From Ciona savignyi (Eukaryota; Chordata; Ascidiacea; Phlebobranchia; Cionidae), in the NCBI GenBank assembly GCA_000149265.1, contig CH003040.1, forward strand, positions 162,455-226,454: a stretch of 64,000 bases of DNA, given 5' to 3'. The stretch's first letter is position 1. Each line of letters begins with the position of its first letter. The translations under genes were made by a program, and so were the position numbers. The notes beneath the pieces were generated by a model. The model ran no database searches. It had not been told where the DNA came from and worked only from the letters and a program-made list of their open reading frames with translations. Shown here piece after piece: positions 26,060 to 39,800 of the stretch.

Positions 26060-27160
26060 AAAAATTTGAAGGAAACAGAGCATTTACAGAAAACATAAGT
26101 ATAACTAGAGTTACTAGAGGAATTAGACAAGAATGGCCGTGTAGCATTCTGCTTTTTCTGATAGGAATAGAAATGCTAACTCAATAAAATGCAAAACAAT
26201 CACAATATAAAATGATTTAAAATAAATAAGACTGGGTTAATAACTGAACAATATGCAGACGACATTTCCATTATCTTATCCGACGTTACAAGTATTAACA
26301 AATTAATGAGAGAACTACGCGATTTCGAAATAATATCAGGCCAAAAAATAAGTACTAATCAAACACAAGCTATATCAAACGACCGAACAATACACCATAC
26401 AATCGACTCAGAGATATCAAACGAGTGCATTAAAGACACAATTAAAATACTAGGAATTTATATCAGCTTAAAGTCTTAAACTAAGATGGTGTAGACGTGA
26501 CCCTGGCTAAATCACGCCGCATAATAAACCACCTATATCATAAACGTATACCAAACGAAACTTGACGCTAAAAGGAAGGATCATGTTAATTAATTCATTA
26601 TTCGTACCACAGCTATTAAACACAGGAAGGCATATAATCGCAACACAACGCTATAGGACTTTGTTCAAATTTATTTGGTACCAATGCAAAATCGATCGCA
26701 TCGCACGACGGAAATTAATAGCGCCACCTCACGATGGAGGATTTAACGCACCGGACACTTAACAAAAAATTCAGGCAAATAGAGCATCTTGCATATTTGA
26801 AACAACAAAACTTCAACAAAAAGAATCAATTTTACATAAATACACGCGTTAAATTTGGGATCGATAATGATAGTAATAAATAGCAAACTGTATACTAATT
26901 GCACCCACGCAACGCAACCAAATTTTATATACGCCAAATTAAGACGAACACTACGAATACTAGCGGAAAAGGACTTGGGAATAAAAGATAATAACTAATT
27001 TACTTCGTACTACTAAAGGAAAAGGCCGAAACTACTAATATCATAGCAGATAACGAAATATTAAAATGGTCTATGATTAGATTGAAAGAACCATCTTACA
27101 ATAGCTTTTTTACCAAAAAAACGTGACGCAAACTTCAAAATAGCGCACAGTGCCTACAAC
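26060..27160 (+). pseudogene. LINE (non-LTR) reverse transcriptase relic
   Basis: Plus-strand translation of 26231-26480 contains the catalytic QYADD motif (TAT at 26252) followed by a segment ending in KILGIYI, as in non-LTR reverse transcriptases. Upstream, around 26108-26185, a RGIRQ-type motif 4/B region is visible. Downstream, 26560-26640 reads LKGRIMLINSLFVPQLLNTG, the conserved thumb region. Many stops and frame changes separate the pieces, and the endonuclease and 3' end are not found. It is a dead, old copy of an L1-like or related clade. Confidence 0.8.
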
Positions 27161-27224
27161 TTTTAAGACTGGTTTAGAGACAAAGCGCTGTAGTGAAATA
27201 AAGCTAAATTTCCAAAAAAGCCCG

Positions 27225-27800
27225 ATCTAGTTTTTTATGGCTTGTGGGAATTCCCATGGGTTTAATACATAAATTTTTGTTTTTACATATTTGGGTCATG
27301 TTATCTAACTATTCTTACAGTTTAATCCGATTTGACGACTCCTTGTTGGAGATGTCGGGGCGATATGGCATGCCTGTCACAATCATTATTTAGGAACAAA
27401 TCTTAATGTTTAGGGGTATTTTATTTCTTTTTCCTAGTTGGTACAGCGACTTATACCGTACAAACTGTTACCAAATCTGATCAAAAGATGAGCAGCTGTT
27501 TTAGCGCAATGCTTAAAAATAGCTAATTGTTAAAAAAAAGTTTTGACTTTTAGAGTCCTGGAAGAATCCCCTAGAATTTATTACCCAAAATGTTTTTTCT
27601 GCCTAAACCATATTGTCTTAAAATGACAAAGTTTCATTACGATTCCATTATTTCTTCTGGTAGATGTCGGTGTGATTTTTCCGTTGTGATCGTTAAAGGT
27701 AGAAATCAAAGCAAACTATAAGTATGCCAGCTAGGATTCCTTAAAATTCCCAACTGAATCGATAACCCGTTCCATCCAATGACCTGGTGACCAGAAGTGA
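27225..27800 (+). repeat. Interspersed repeat, family C
   Basis: Matches the repeat at 1-735: GTCGGGGCGATATGGCATGC near 27353 and the distal part GATAACCCGTTCCATCCAAT near 27760. The copy here is uninterrupted where the first one carries the TTAA-flanked element. Confidence 0.65.
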
Positions 27801-27874
27801 CTGTCACCGGCGTTACGCAGAAAATAAAGAAAATAAAAAAGAGTAAAATCAATTTATATTTTGCTTTAGAATTT

Positions 27875-27990
27875 CGAACATAACCCACTTTAACCGATCC
27901 AAGTTTCGAACACATGGTGGGCTCAACACTATAACCATTTTTTGTATATTATATAAGTCTGTTTATGGATCGGTCGCGTTTTTACTGTTT
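27875..27990 (-). mobile_element. tRNA-derived SINE, family B, degraded
   Basis: Minus-strand remnant with B-box-like TGTTCGAAACTTGGATCGG and a GATCCATAAACAGACTTATA middle segment. The head is truncated. Confidence 0.6.
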
Positions 27991-28800
27991 TGAGAAACAT
28001 ATGTTATCTATGTTGTTATTTAGGAGTGACCAGCACAGAGAGCTAAAGAGCAACGACTGATTTGTAGAGAAAAAGCAAACTTCGTTCTTCGCTTGCTACA
28101 GGAGTTATCAGTCTTATAGTGGTGGCGTATATTGGATAGTTTGGATAAACGTATTTCTGTTCGACCTTACCAAGAACGATTTAAAAGATCAATAATTGCT
28201 TAAATGCGACGTTCATGTGGTCAATTTTAGCAAGACTGAATTTTGTAAGCCTACTTTTTAGACTAGGCCTACTATTTAAGTATATATGGTATAAGCTATA
28301 TTTATATCTAGTACAAAAGGCCAGTACCATGTATAATGATAAAGCTGGATAGATAGAAATAAAATTGCAAAACGTTAGCTGTAAATAAAATAAGGTAAAG
28401 TCAAGCCAAGGTTAAAAAAATCTGCAACTGCGAAATTATGTTGATAGTTGGGTTAGTAATTGAATTTTATGACACTCTGCCACACCGGAAATCCAGGTTG
28501 GGTTCAGGCCTGTTTAACATATTTCAACTAAAAGAAAAATGGGACTCCTATATCCGACACATAGAATACAATCTTTTTAATGTGACTGCACAAGTTGGCT
28601 TAATTGGTAAACAAGAGGAAAATAAATTAAACTAGTAATGGAAATTGAGGCTTACCGAAGATATTTTCATTAACTGGACTTCTTCATTAAGTTAGGGAGA
28701 AAAATAAAATCACCATTTTGTGGTAAAATCGTTATGTAAAAAATGGTAACTTTAACTTACACGGGCATTAATAATCTTAACCTCGGTAAAAACTAATGGG

Positions 28801-28851
28801 ATAGAATAAGATATGATATTTATGTTTATGCCATGTGAATTGGAAAACCGA
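28801..28851 (-). mobile_element. tRNA-derived SINE, family A, cut by the gap
   Basis: Only the tail and first body bases are visible (ATATTTATGTTTATGCC) before the N run begins. Confidence 0.55.
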
Positions 28852-29149
28852 NNNNNNNNNNNNNNNNNNNNNNNNNNNNNNNNNNNNNNNNNNNNNNNNN
28901 NNNNNNNNNNNNNNNNNNNNNNNNNNNNNNNNNNNNNNNNNNNNNNNNNNNNNNNNNNNNNNNNNNNNNNNNNNNNNNNNNNNNNNNNNNNNNNNNNNNN
29001 NNNNNNNNNNNNNNNNNNNNNNNNNNNNNNNNNNNNNNNNNNNNNNNNNNNNNNNNNNNNNNNNNNNNNNNNNNNNNNNNNNNNNNNNNNNNNNNNNNNN
29101 NNNNNNNNNNNNNNNNNNNNNNNNNNNNNNNNNNNNNNNNNNNNNNNNN
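28852..29149. other. Assembly gap (298 N)
   Basis: Unresolved sequence of unknown real length, bordered on the left by a SINE, so a repeat-caused scaffold join is likely. Confidence 0.99.
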
Positions 29150-29235
29150 GTTTGTTGTTTTGTAATTGTATTAATTGTGCTTTATTCCTAGTTATCTTGC
29201 TGGTTATTTTGTAGTGTACATATGTATATTTTCTA

Positions 29236-29522
29236 ACCGATTAGCTTGTTGGCTTAGTGCGCTGCCTTTCAACTGAAGGGTTGCAGTTTCGAAACTGGTC
29301 GCCAACTAGTTGGCAGTGTGTTCAGTCAAGTCACTTCACAAACATTGTCTAAACCCAGTGGAATGATGGGTTCTATCAAGTTAAAGGAACGCTTAAAGCA
29401 TACGCAACTCACTGCATTAGCTTCGACACTATCCAAAAGCGGATGGTAATCTGAAGATTGTCCGTGTGATAACACCCATTGCGTTTTCTCATTCACAGGA
29501 ATGAACCTGATTAAAATATTTG
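29236..29522 (+). mobile_element. tRNA-derived SINE, family A
   Basis: Plus-strand copy from the head GATTAGCTTGTTGGCTTAGT to the ATGAACCTGATTAAAATATT end. The tail is diverged. Confidence 0.78.
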
Positions 29523-29529
29523 TAGCATA

Positions 29530-32500
29530 GTCAGCTCCTGTACGCTTAATCATTAATGTATTATCATAGTTTGACTAACCATTGCTCCAACACCATTTTT
29601 GAGAGACAAATTTTTTATGATAAAGCATATAATAAGTTTTCTTTGATTCTAAAATGTGTGTATTAATTATGTAACAAGAAGGATGTTGTTATGGATGTGC
29701 TCATCCGAATCAAAGTTTTCCAGAATTTTTCTAGAATCAATAATTTCGAATCACTCTGAAATAGCAAACATGAAATATTTATCAATCTACTTTGTCAATC
29801 AAGAAAAGTCATTTTACAGTATATTTGATGACACAGCTGTAAGTTTTCGTGTTAATCATTCTAAATAAAAAAAACAAACAAAATATTATTTTTTTAATTT
29901 TAAATTAAATTGATATAAATTATTTTCATTTTGTTCCACTATGAGCACTTAGTTTTGAATTGGTAGAATCAAAAAACAATCTATTTCTTATTTTATCAGA
30001 TTCAAATCTGGATTGAAATGAACCATCCTTTTTTATATAAAATGGGTTGTAACATTTTTTAAATTTTTTCCGGTATGTATTCATATATTAAAAGAATCAC
30101 AACATGCACATTTTATTGGGTTTTATTAACTGTTGTAAGAAATGACAATATTGTAGGTTAGCTTGATAAATAATATATTGACAAATTAAATTTAAACTGA
30201 AATTGACGTTTACAGCCTTTTGCAAAAGCAGATATCAAAGTTATTTTCTTAGTTAGAATTATATTGTAGACTGAAATCGATTTGTGCAGTAAAAAATGTA
30301 TAAAAGCACTTTGTTTATGTTTCATATCTTTAGTGTTTTGCACACCTTGATACTATGCTAGGAAATGATATCAAACTGAAAACCAAATATTGCTAAGTTC
30401 AAATGAATTAGTCCGGCAGGTTAGCTCATTCATATTGCACCGGTTACCAAATCTTTTTTTCAACATCATCCGTGACCTTGTTATCGAGCGATTCTTGTCA
30501 TTAAGTCAGCTCTTTTGTCTTTTCTATTATGTATTATGTATTAAATCAACAAGTGTTTGGCGTTACACACAACACAAGAATAAAAGAAATGAAACTTTAC
30601 CTCTACTGGAAACAAAACAAATTTAATTTCAAACGCCATTTGTATTGTGTAATTTCTTAAAGCGATGCCAAAATTCCTGAGTATTTGTTATTTTAAAACA
30701 TTTCAAATACAACAGCTTGTAATCTAGCTGCACTGTGGTGTATCTTGGCCGTTGTTTAAAGCGTGGACTTGTACAGCAACATGCATTTGTCAATTGTATT
30801 CATTAAGGTGCCAACCCCCCATAAATCCGGATTGTTATTTAAAATGTTGACTTACACATGTTTTTATTGTAATGTGAATATTTCTTTTGCTTTGTTTTGT
30901 GGATATTAACAATGCTTTTCACAAGAAGATTTATAAATTATTTTTTCTAAAATATATTTGTTTAATTTAATTTGAATGCCATACTCCCAACCATAGATAT
31001 GGCGGAAATATATATAAGCTCAAGGTGACGTCTTGTAGAAGGTCGTCTCAATATCATGTGTAAAGTTTGTATGCAAGCTTGTGCAAATATGTACATTTTA
31101 ATAATAACTGACTAATCAAGATAACATTTGATTAACCATTACATACCAAGTTTTAATTTGCAACAAGATAAAGTCTACATATACATTGTCCAACAATTGC
31201 TGCAAATTAAAACACTTTCTAAGCAATGGTTTACCAAATGTTTTCTGATAAGTTAACTATTATTATATTGGGAGCTGTGCGTTTAGAAACAGTTAATAAA
31301 TAACTGTTCAGAAAAAAAATTGGTTTACTGTTTCTCGAAAATTGTTCTATAAAACCAACATTGTGGAGATCACCGAAATCTCATACATGGTTAAATGTAG
31401 ATTGTTTTGTGTTAAAAAGGAGCAGACATTGTTAAAGATAAATAGTTCTTATAATATCACAGAAACTATTTGCTCTTTCATTTGGTTTACACAAAAAAAC
31501 GGTCCACCGTTTCTTTAACTTTAAGAGTGGTTGACAAAAATTGGTTAAGCATTTACTCGTTAAACGATACACCAACGTCCAACGTTATATATATATTGCA
31601 ATTGTGTAAAATATTACTTCACTCACCCCCAAAGCACATACAAATATCCACAAATATTTGCCCATGTCTTGGAGTATGGGCACTTGGTAGGCTATATCTA
31701 CTTGTGTTTCATGGTTACTGTTGCATAAATATAACATTGTTGTCCAAACATTTTGTACTGTGTCTATACAATTTACCATAGTCAACGTTATCGAAAAACT
31801 TTTTTTATTATATTGTTCATAATATGTCCATTGTCCAATCGTTCAATGTCCTTCTTAGTTTAAAATGCTACCTCTGCAATCTGTAAAACTAAATGTTGTT
31901 GCTGCAGCTTGCCCAAGGAGCAAGTACGTATTGAAGCGCTCTTGGTGGTATAACATAATATGTAGTTAAGTTGTTATTATTGCACATTGTCAAAATGGCT
32001 ATATTTCTTAAATAACATGTTATATTTTTTCTTTTGATATCAATAGTAGGTGGTTGTCTGTGCCAAATAATCAATTAACCCAGTTAACAACATGTGTAGG
32101 TTCAAAAGTGCACAAATGATTTGTTCCGTTTAGTTTTTTGTTTCCACGATGAAAACACGCATCAGAACCTCGATTACAAAACTGAAAACAGGCAAAAGAC
32201 GACAAAATGACATTGGTTAAAACAGGTCTTTAATCAAATCAATTATTTACTCGGGTATATTTAGACGTGACCGTCAAAAACACGATAAGTACCTTGCCTA
32301 TTCAGCAAAGTGTACGACCTTGTGAGTTTGACAATTGCAATTTTATCATTTTCAAAAGACAGGTTATTTATTTAAGGCCATTGTAACGCCCTTCATACAT
32401 CTTATCTTAATATAATGTGACTTGCCGATAATACGCTTGCTGTCGTCGCCGCTGAGTCAGAGTATCGGACAGGCCAGTACGATATTCACACCCACTTAAT

Positions 32501-35500
32501 CTGCGCTAGCAAAATTGGAGTTTTCCTCAATTCCAAATTCAAAATGGAAATTCACAAGTCGCGATCTAGAAAGCGACGAAATAGGTTTCATCCCCGCGCG
32601 ATTTTAACCGTCGCCCGCGTACCAAACTAACAACCTTAACCAGGTCAAAACACGCCGGTATTGATTGCAGTCTTGCAACGTTGTTTGTTGTAACCTTTGC
32701 CTTTCAATTTCCCCTTACAAAAAAATATAAAATGCCTCAAATCATTCATCATGAATCATGATGTACCGTTTTTATTTTATATAAACTCCATTCCAAGTCC
32801 ATATTAAAAGCATTCCTCACAGAAAACATTGTCCCGCCACGACGCATGTTTACCAACCACACCTTAAATAAATATGAGTTTCTCTGAGTGTGTGCTTAGA
32901 ATATATACCGAAATATATTTCTTGCAGAGCGTTGGCCGTATTTCGAGCGATATTACTTTTCCTGCACGCAATGATATACGGTCGTTTCTCCATAGGACAT
33001 AAATCTTTGTTTACACGACAGTAGAATGTTTAGAACGCATGTTTGGTTGGTTGCCGACGGCTCTGTAGTCTACCCTTTCATGATCGATCACGATTTCGAC
33101 GGAATTTGTTTATTTTTCCGTTCATTTTCCCCATGTGTGGCTACCCCACGAATGTTTTTTTGTGGTCTTGTAAAATCGCCATCCTTTCCAGCCCAATATC
33201 GGCGGTATTGCAAACAAATTGTAAAGTAAGTTAGAGTTCACAATAGTTTGGTATAATCCTTCGTCAAAACAAGTGAGATATTTCAAAAACACGAAGCATT
33301 AATTTCCCGCGTAATCGCCTCAAGCGATATTCACCGGACAATATCTGCCATTAATTATGCGAAGTGCGTCATGCCACTAAATCGCAGCCAATCCGAACAT
33401 ACTCCGAGCAAACACGACAAATTCTTATGCCCGCCGGTCTGTGTTTGTTTAAATTGACCTATTTTGTCGGGTTTGCTCTCAGCTCGTCCTACCGGTCATA
33501 GACCGAGCAACACCGATAAAAATAAACGAAATTCGATACTTTTTACGTCAATAAAACAAAGAACAACAAACCAACCCAACTTAGTTTTTTTTAAATATTT
33601 TTTTACAATATTACACACCTTCAGTGTCTCTAACTTGAAACAAATGCTCCACTTTCGCGTGAAAACCAACTTTTTACGACCGCGGACTTGCGGATAAGTG
33701 TGGTTTCGCGTATTTGGCTTCGTTTTACTTCATGAGTTTTGCCTCGTTTGCCTGCAGAGTGATTATTTTATGATACCGCTTACACGGCCCGGCTGAAAGT
33801 TTTAATGCGATTTGGTGTGATTGATTTAAAAGACGAACGCATATCGCCACCCGGGCAAGCGTGCATTGATTACCAGTCAAATTAATTAAACTTTTTCATG
33901 CTAACGATTGGTTGCATGGTTGATCGACCTCAGAGGCCTCAAGGGCCACTTTTGCCCACCACTTTGGGCCGACTCAATTTGATTGAATAGCAGAATCTCC
34001 AACGGGGTCGCGTAATTAGATTAAATTTATTATTTTATTGCGGCATTCACGGTAAACCACGGACATGTGCTAACTGTTGAATTGCAGTCGTACAAAGCAA
34101 CTGCTGACTCGCACAGACAAAACACCGCCCTGTATCGCTCGAATAATGATTTCCTCCGCCCTATAAGTAGATTCACAATCCGATTTAGCAGCATAATCCC
34201 ACTCGAGCACCTTAGAACGAAAGTCAAAAACCGCCACGTTTTAGAAAATATAACATATTGCAAACTTACGTTCACGCTATACCTTTAAAACAAACTAAAC
34301 CATAGTGTTATAGGATTTCTATGTAATGAACTGGCGTTGTTAATAGTGGACTCTTATTAACTTACGCCCCATTGAGTTGGACCAGTTTGACCCTATTTAC
34401 CAACTTTAAATAACAAAGCATGTGACCAACGGGTAATCCGATCTAAAAGTCATAAAAGTCTGTTATTGGGGACGTTGACTAACGTAATCCTCGAAACTTT
34501 GAGATTCTCTCGTGTGAATCTCGGTCATGAGTTATAAAAGACGCGCGAATCGCAACCGCAAACAGGCGCGACGATTGATCCTTTTGGAATTCAAGTGCCG
34601 TAAATACATCTATCTCTTCAAGTGTTTATAAACTTCTTATTGAGTTGTGCTCCAGTAATGCGAAGATCCGTTTATGGGTCGCTCTTACACGTCATAGTTG
34701 GTATTGTTTGTAGTTCAGTGACGTTTGCACCGCTGATCCCGACTGTGATTAAGGTGTGCTCAGCCCCGAGGCTATGTCTACACTCTGCGCTGCTATTCAA
34801 CTCTAAAACCAACATCGTGGCTTCACATCATATTTTTAATCTAGAAACCCACTTTTGCTCGTACTTTATCCTTGGGCGATTTTATATCAATCTAAAAGCT
34901 AATGGATCTAACGAAATGCGTCTTTAAATGAACGAGTATGATTGGAATTCCTGCCAAAACTGTAAAACTGGTTTTATTATTTGCATCAAAACCGATTTAA
35001 ATTTAATTAAGCTTTATTAACACTATACTACTTTTGTGTAATTCCTACAGGACATGTAGATGTGTGAAATCGTTCGAAAACAACCCAATAATATTTACAT
35101 TCAGAACAATACAAGTGTAGTTTTGGTCAAAACTAGTTTCCAATATGCGATTCTACAAAAAAAACGTTTATTACTTGGTTCTACGGTGTCTTAAATTTGG
35201 CATAGAATATAACCCAAACTTCAAGTTTAGCGTAGCTGACTAGGGCTGTAATATACTTTACGTATATTACATAGAAGGCGTCAACTTTCATTTAAATCAG
35301 GTGTAAATGTATAATATAAAGGAAGAAGATGTCAATTATCATAGATTGCTCCAAGAATATTAACATTCAATAGCTGCTTCGGGTGGCAAAGGTCGCAATG
35401 TTATTAGACAAATATTAAACATTCCAAGTCTACGTGGTTCGATTAAACTTCCAATGGTACGCGTGGTTAACATGTATGGGATGTGTGTTACACCAAGTCG

Positions 35501-36850
35501 ATTCGAATTCGGCCCGAAGACCACACATTCTGTTAAGGAATTTCTCTCCTAAACTGGCGTCAGCGTTTGGGCCTTCGTCGCTGTAGCAGCCCACCATTGG
35601 CTACGGGAGCCGACTTGAATAATTTATTTCATCACTCTTGCGAGCTAATCTCTACTCTATTCCCTTTTGTACGTTATTAACAGAACGCCTTGTGCCCAAA
35701 CAACAAAGTGTGGGTTCCGGTTTGTGTGTTACCTGTCAATTTGAATGACTTGTTCAAATCGCTATCTCCGGGACTAATTGTTCGAATGAACCTGACACGC
35801 CAGTAACACATAGGACCGAATAGTTTACAGTACAAAGTTGAACAATACGTTCGTTCCAGTGCAATTTGCACAAGCTCTCCTGTAACGGGCGTTATTGAGA
35901 TTGTTGCACTCTATGAGCCATTCCCGTGAGAACGAAATTTAGCAAACAGCACTTTGGCAATAAAACTGCGCAACTTCGCACGGTAGAACTGTTAAACACC
36001 ACACACACACAGAGACGACACGAACTATCATTTTTCCACGAAAACCGCTCCTATACGAATGTACATGATAATTTACTTGGGAGTTTACCAAACTGATAAC
36101 CCGATGGCAGATCGTGCTTCGAAATAAACGTCTAGTTCCCGGAAACTCTTGTGGTGGATATGCAAAGTGCAACCTTCAACCCGTTTCTTATCTTACTGGT
36201 TTCGTCACTCCCCGAGCTATCCGTCAGGAATCCGACTTGATTTATTACACCGGCGTGACGTTGCGATTCTACGGTCACGTGACAGCTTACGTAACTTTGT
36301 CAAATCGTACTCCAAATAAGCATGTTTGCTAACCGCCAACATGTCTTTTAGAAAGGCAACTATTTATTTATGTTACGTTCTCGTTTACAGTGGAATGTTT
36401 TATTGTGTAGAACGAATGGAAATTGTGGACATAAGGCCACATCTGACCATCAGTTATTTTCTGATTTATATGGCCAAGTTTTGCGGTGAATTCGTTTTGA
36501 TACTTTTCTTCATTGTTTAACTAACTACATGTGCTTGATTTTATGATAAAAGAACGAAGGATTTACATTGGAGAAACGGCGTAAAGTGAACGACATTGTC
36601 CTTCCAACTTGCTGGTGGTCGCCAGGGTCACCTTTATAAACTAAACCATGTCTTTCTGGCGTCGACAGCCACTCTTGCACCTCTAACACATCAACGCCAC
36701 CATACGCTATGATCACCAATGAAATATTAATGAAAGGAAGAATGCAAGCGTAAAATTCCCCCGCGGTGATGCTTATTACATACGACGTCCGTGGATGTGT
36801 AGAAAGGAGGGGAACGAACTGGGTAAAGCCTAATCTGCATTAAATACATT
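29530..36850. other. Long gene-poor AT-rich stretch
   Basis: No coding exon, RNA gene or recognised repeat is supported over about 7.3 kb. Open frames here are short, lack splice context and show no family similarity. The right part (32.4-36.8 kb) is richer in CG dinucleotides than the left, and could hold promoter or enhancer DNA of the R3HCC1-type gene, but this is only a compositional impression. Confidence 0.4.
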
Positions 36851-36856
36851 CATGCT

Positions 36857-39800
36857 ATGGACAGTGGAGTTACCGACGCTTCGCTGCACAATTGTCAGTG
36901 GACTCAAGTCAAAAATCTGCTGAAGTAAAAACTTTTCAATAAGTAAAATGGTGAGGGGCGACGACCTGTGGATTCGCTTGTGTTTTTATCGCATTTAGTC
37001 AAGTCTAACACAGTGACACGTCATTTGTAAAAGTGCATACATTTTCTCTTTATTTTGTTCTTCAATGCTTTAAATATCAAAACCCGAAACCATCATTTTC
37101 ACGTTATTGTACACACATCATCTAGTTTCGTAATTTGTGTGCATTTAATTTAAAAATATGTGTCGTTTGGAGTTAACCCACCCAAGTTTAATGTACTAGT
37201 AAAATAAAGAGATGTCATTCTACAAATCCAATACTCTTCGGAAAAAAATCGAATTTTTGGTGGCAGTTCTGGTGGTAGGCATGTGGATTTTAAGTGGCCC
37301 GGGAGTGCCCCTGTAAGTTTGATAATCGATGGAGTTCTTTGATTAAATTCGTCGCTTTATTTCTTGGGAAAATTGCATTACGTGGTGGGACCCTGCTTGC
37401 TATTAAGTCAGTTAGCATGTCGGGAATTTTGTTTAATTTTACAGCAAGAAATCTGTATCAAAACACGATGCAAATTGTTCCTCTGTAGACTGTCCAAATA
37501 AATCTTTGCAAGGTATATAAAATCAATGGATTAAGTGGGCGTCTTAACCAAAAACTTTCCAATTTCCATGAGAGCAACAAAGCCATAAAATAACCCCACA
37601 GTGCTTATTACCGGCTAAAATAAAACTCCGCTTTGACTAAACGCCCCATTGGATATGGTATACATTTAATTTTTGTAAAAATGTCAAAAAAAGCTGGCGT
37701 TGTTAAAGATGGACTATAAAACTTTCTATCCATAGGGTTAGTAGGTTTGAGCAAATCCTTTTTTTCATTTTGTAGCAACCTGATTGAAATCGTTTCGTCC
37801 TGTTTAACAATTGAACCAAAGTAATTGTCGTTTTTCGGTGGGAACGGTGTTTCATCAGAACGTAGACTTTCGGGAACGCGTGAAAGGCAGAAGCGAAGCG
37901 TAAAAAACATTTGTTCCGCGTCACTTGCCGTCAGACGTACCTCCATCGACGGAAAGGGAATATAGGACTTCAATTTCATACGCCAATAACTATAATGCGT
38001 GTCAGAGAAGGGCGCTTCCAAATTTATTGTTTTATACCCGAAACTGTTCTTTGCGTGTACGGCCGTGTGGCTGAATGGTTACCGCGACCAGTTCTATTAA
38101 ATAAAACGGCCCCTTGCTAATCATGAGTTCGAAACAGAGGCCCGCAGAAACCAGCATACAGTTTGTCACCACATCTCAGCTTAAATGTTGGTAATAGATA
38201 CTATATATTACGCTGCATTCATTATGTGCGATATAATATTACATCGACGTGTCGTTCGTGGTAAAACTATTTTCTAAGTTCTGCCACCGATATATTTCTT
38301 ATTTCCCATATTTTGCACAGTTTCACCGACAAACGCGGGTTCGAAGCTGTCGCAAAAACGCAACAGATCAATGGCAATTTGATTTCGATCGAGCATTTCA
38401 AGTTTTCAATTACATTTCCCACTCGCTTACTCTTCGCGTGCAGTTGTTCGTGATATTTATGGTTCGTTTCTTACGTCCAATTTACGTAGCCGATCTTACA
38501 ATTCGCTTTATGACATCGAATGCTAATACACAACACTGTTCAACAATCCAATTGTAATTGAATCCGACCCACGGGAAATTTGACGCAAAATTTTCGTTCT
38601 GCTTATATCATGAAGTGCGCATACGTGCAAATACGACATAGATAACAGTTAGAACCGGATTTTGTTCCGATTTTAGTCACGTTTTATCTGTCACGTAGCG
38701 TCTGAAACAGCGATAAAATTTCCCTTTTTCACTCTTTGGGAGTTTGACATAAGACTTCTCTCTGGCCGCTTAAAATAGCAAAACTATTTTCTTAAGATTT
38801 TATTCGTCTGCTTGGACCGCAGCACGTAGCTATTGTTCTAGTTGAACACGATTGTAATACGATGCTTGTGTTTTGTATTCGTGCTTCTCCAACTTTTCCT
38901 GTTCCCCGTATAACACTTAAGCGCCCATTGTGGTAATTGTTCTTTAATACTTCTCACATGACAGGTCCGCCTCGCGCCAGGGAATTAAGTGTTAAACCGG
39001 AGACTGTTAATCTTATGCACTTTCATCGTTTGATTTTACGTGTTTTACGTCATAAATAAATCAATATATTGTGACGCCATAGACTATTCCATGAACTATT
39101 TCGTTGCAAGACAGTAGCAATGGAAGCTAGTGATTTCCGTTACCATGCCTGCTAAAACGGTAATTGTTGTAAAAATGCAATTGTAACCTTTTTACCTATT
39201 TTCTGTGACTCTTGTACCTACTGTATAACAATTAACGTGTTACACCCCCTAAATCGACGCGTTAACACTCAAATCCCCAGAGTGACGCCTCAGTGCCATA
39301 CCAATCAGTGGCTAACACACCTGAATGAATCAGATCACTAAATTGATGTTTCACAGGGCGCTAATGTTTCATCCCTTGGGCGGCTTCCAGCGATATCTTA
39401 TCCACAAAGTCACCGAAGTCTTCCCCAAACTTACAAGCTTCAGTATTGGAGATGAGAAGAACAGACGAACGGTCGTGTGCTTCAAAAGTAAAAAGTAAGA
39501 AAGTAACTACATACACTCGCCGTTTCCTATAATTTGCAATTCAATGCTTTAAAAATCAAAACACAATACCCTCAATTTCTGGGAGCGTTATTTTACACAC
39601 TTTAAGTAAGAAAGTAACCACATACACCCTCAGTCTTTCTTTAACTACTAAGTTGCTTTTGAAATCTAAATTAATTCATTAAAATCGTTATTGCATCATT
39701 ATTAGACCCTTTGAGGCGTTAATTGTCTGCATGAACCAATTTGTATAGTGGGTCACGCAAAAATGAATATTTTTACCGGTTTTCCACTTGGTTATTTTAA

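Noticed and set aside
36525..36719. 64-codon minus-strand frame with KGDPGDHQQVGRTMSF
   Set aside because: It looks protein-like, but no neighbouring exon or family could be found. Insufficient support.
37608..38021. 137-codon minus-strand open frame
   Set aside because: No recognised domain, no splice or promoter context, and a second overlapping frame is equally open. It is probably chance within the proposed first intron.
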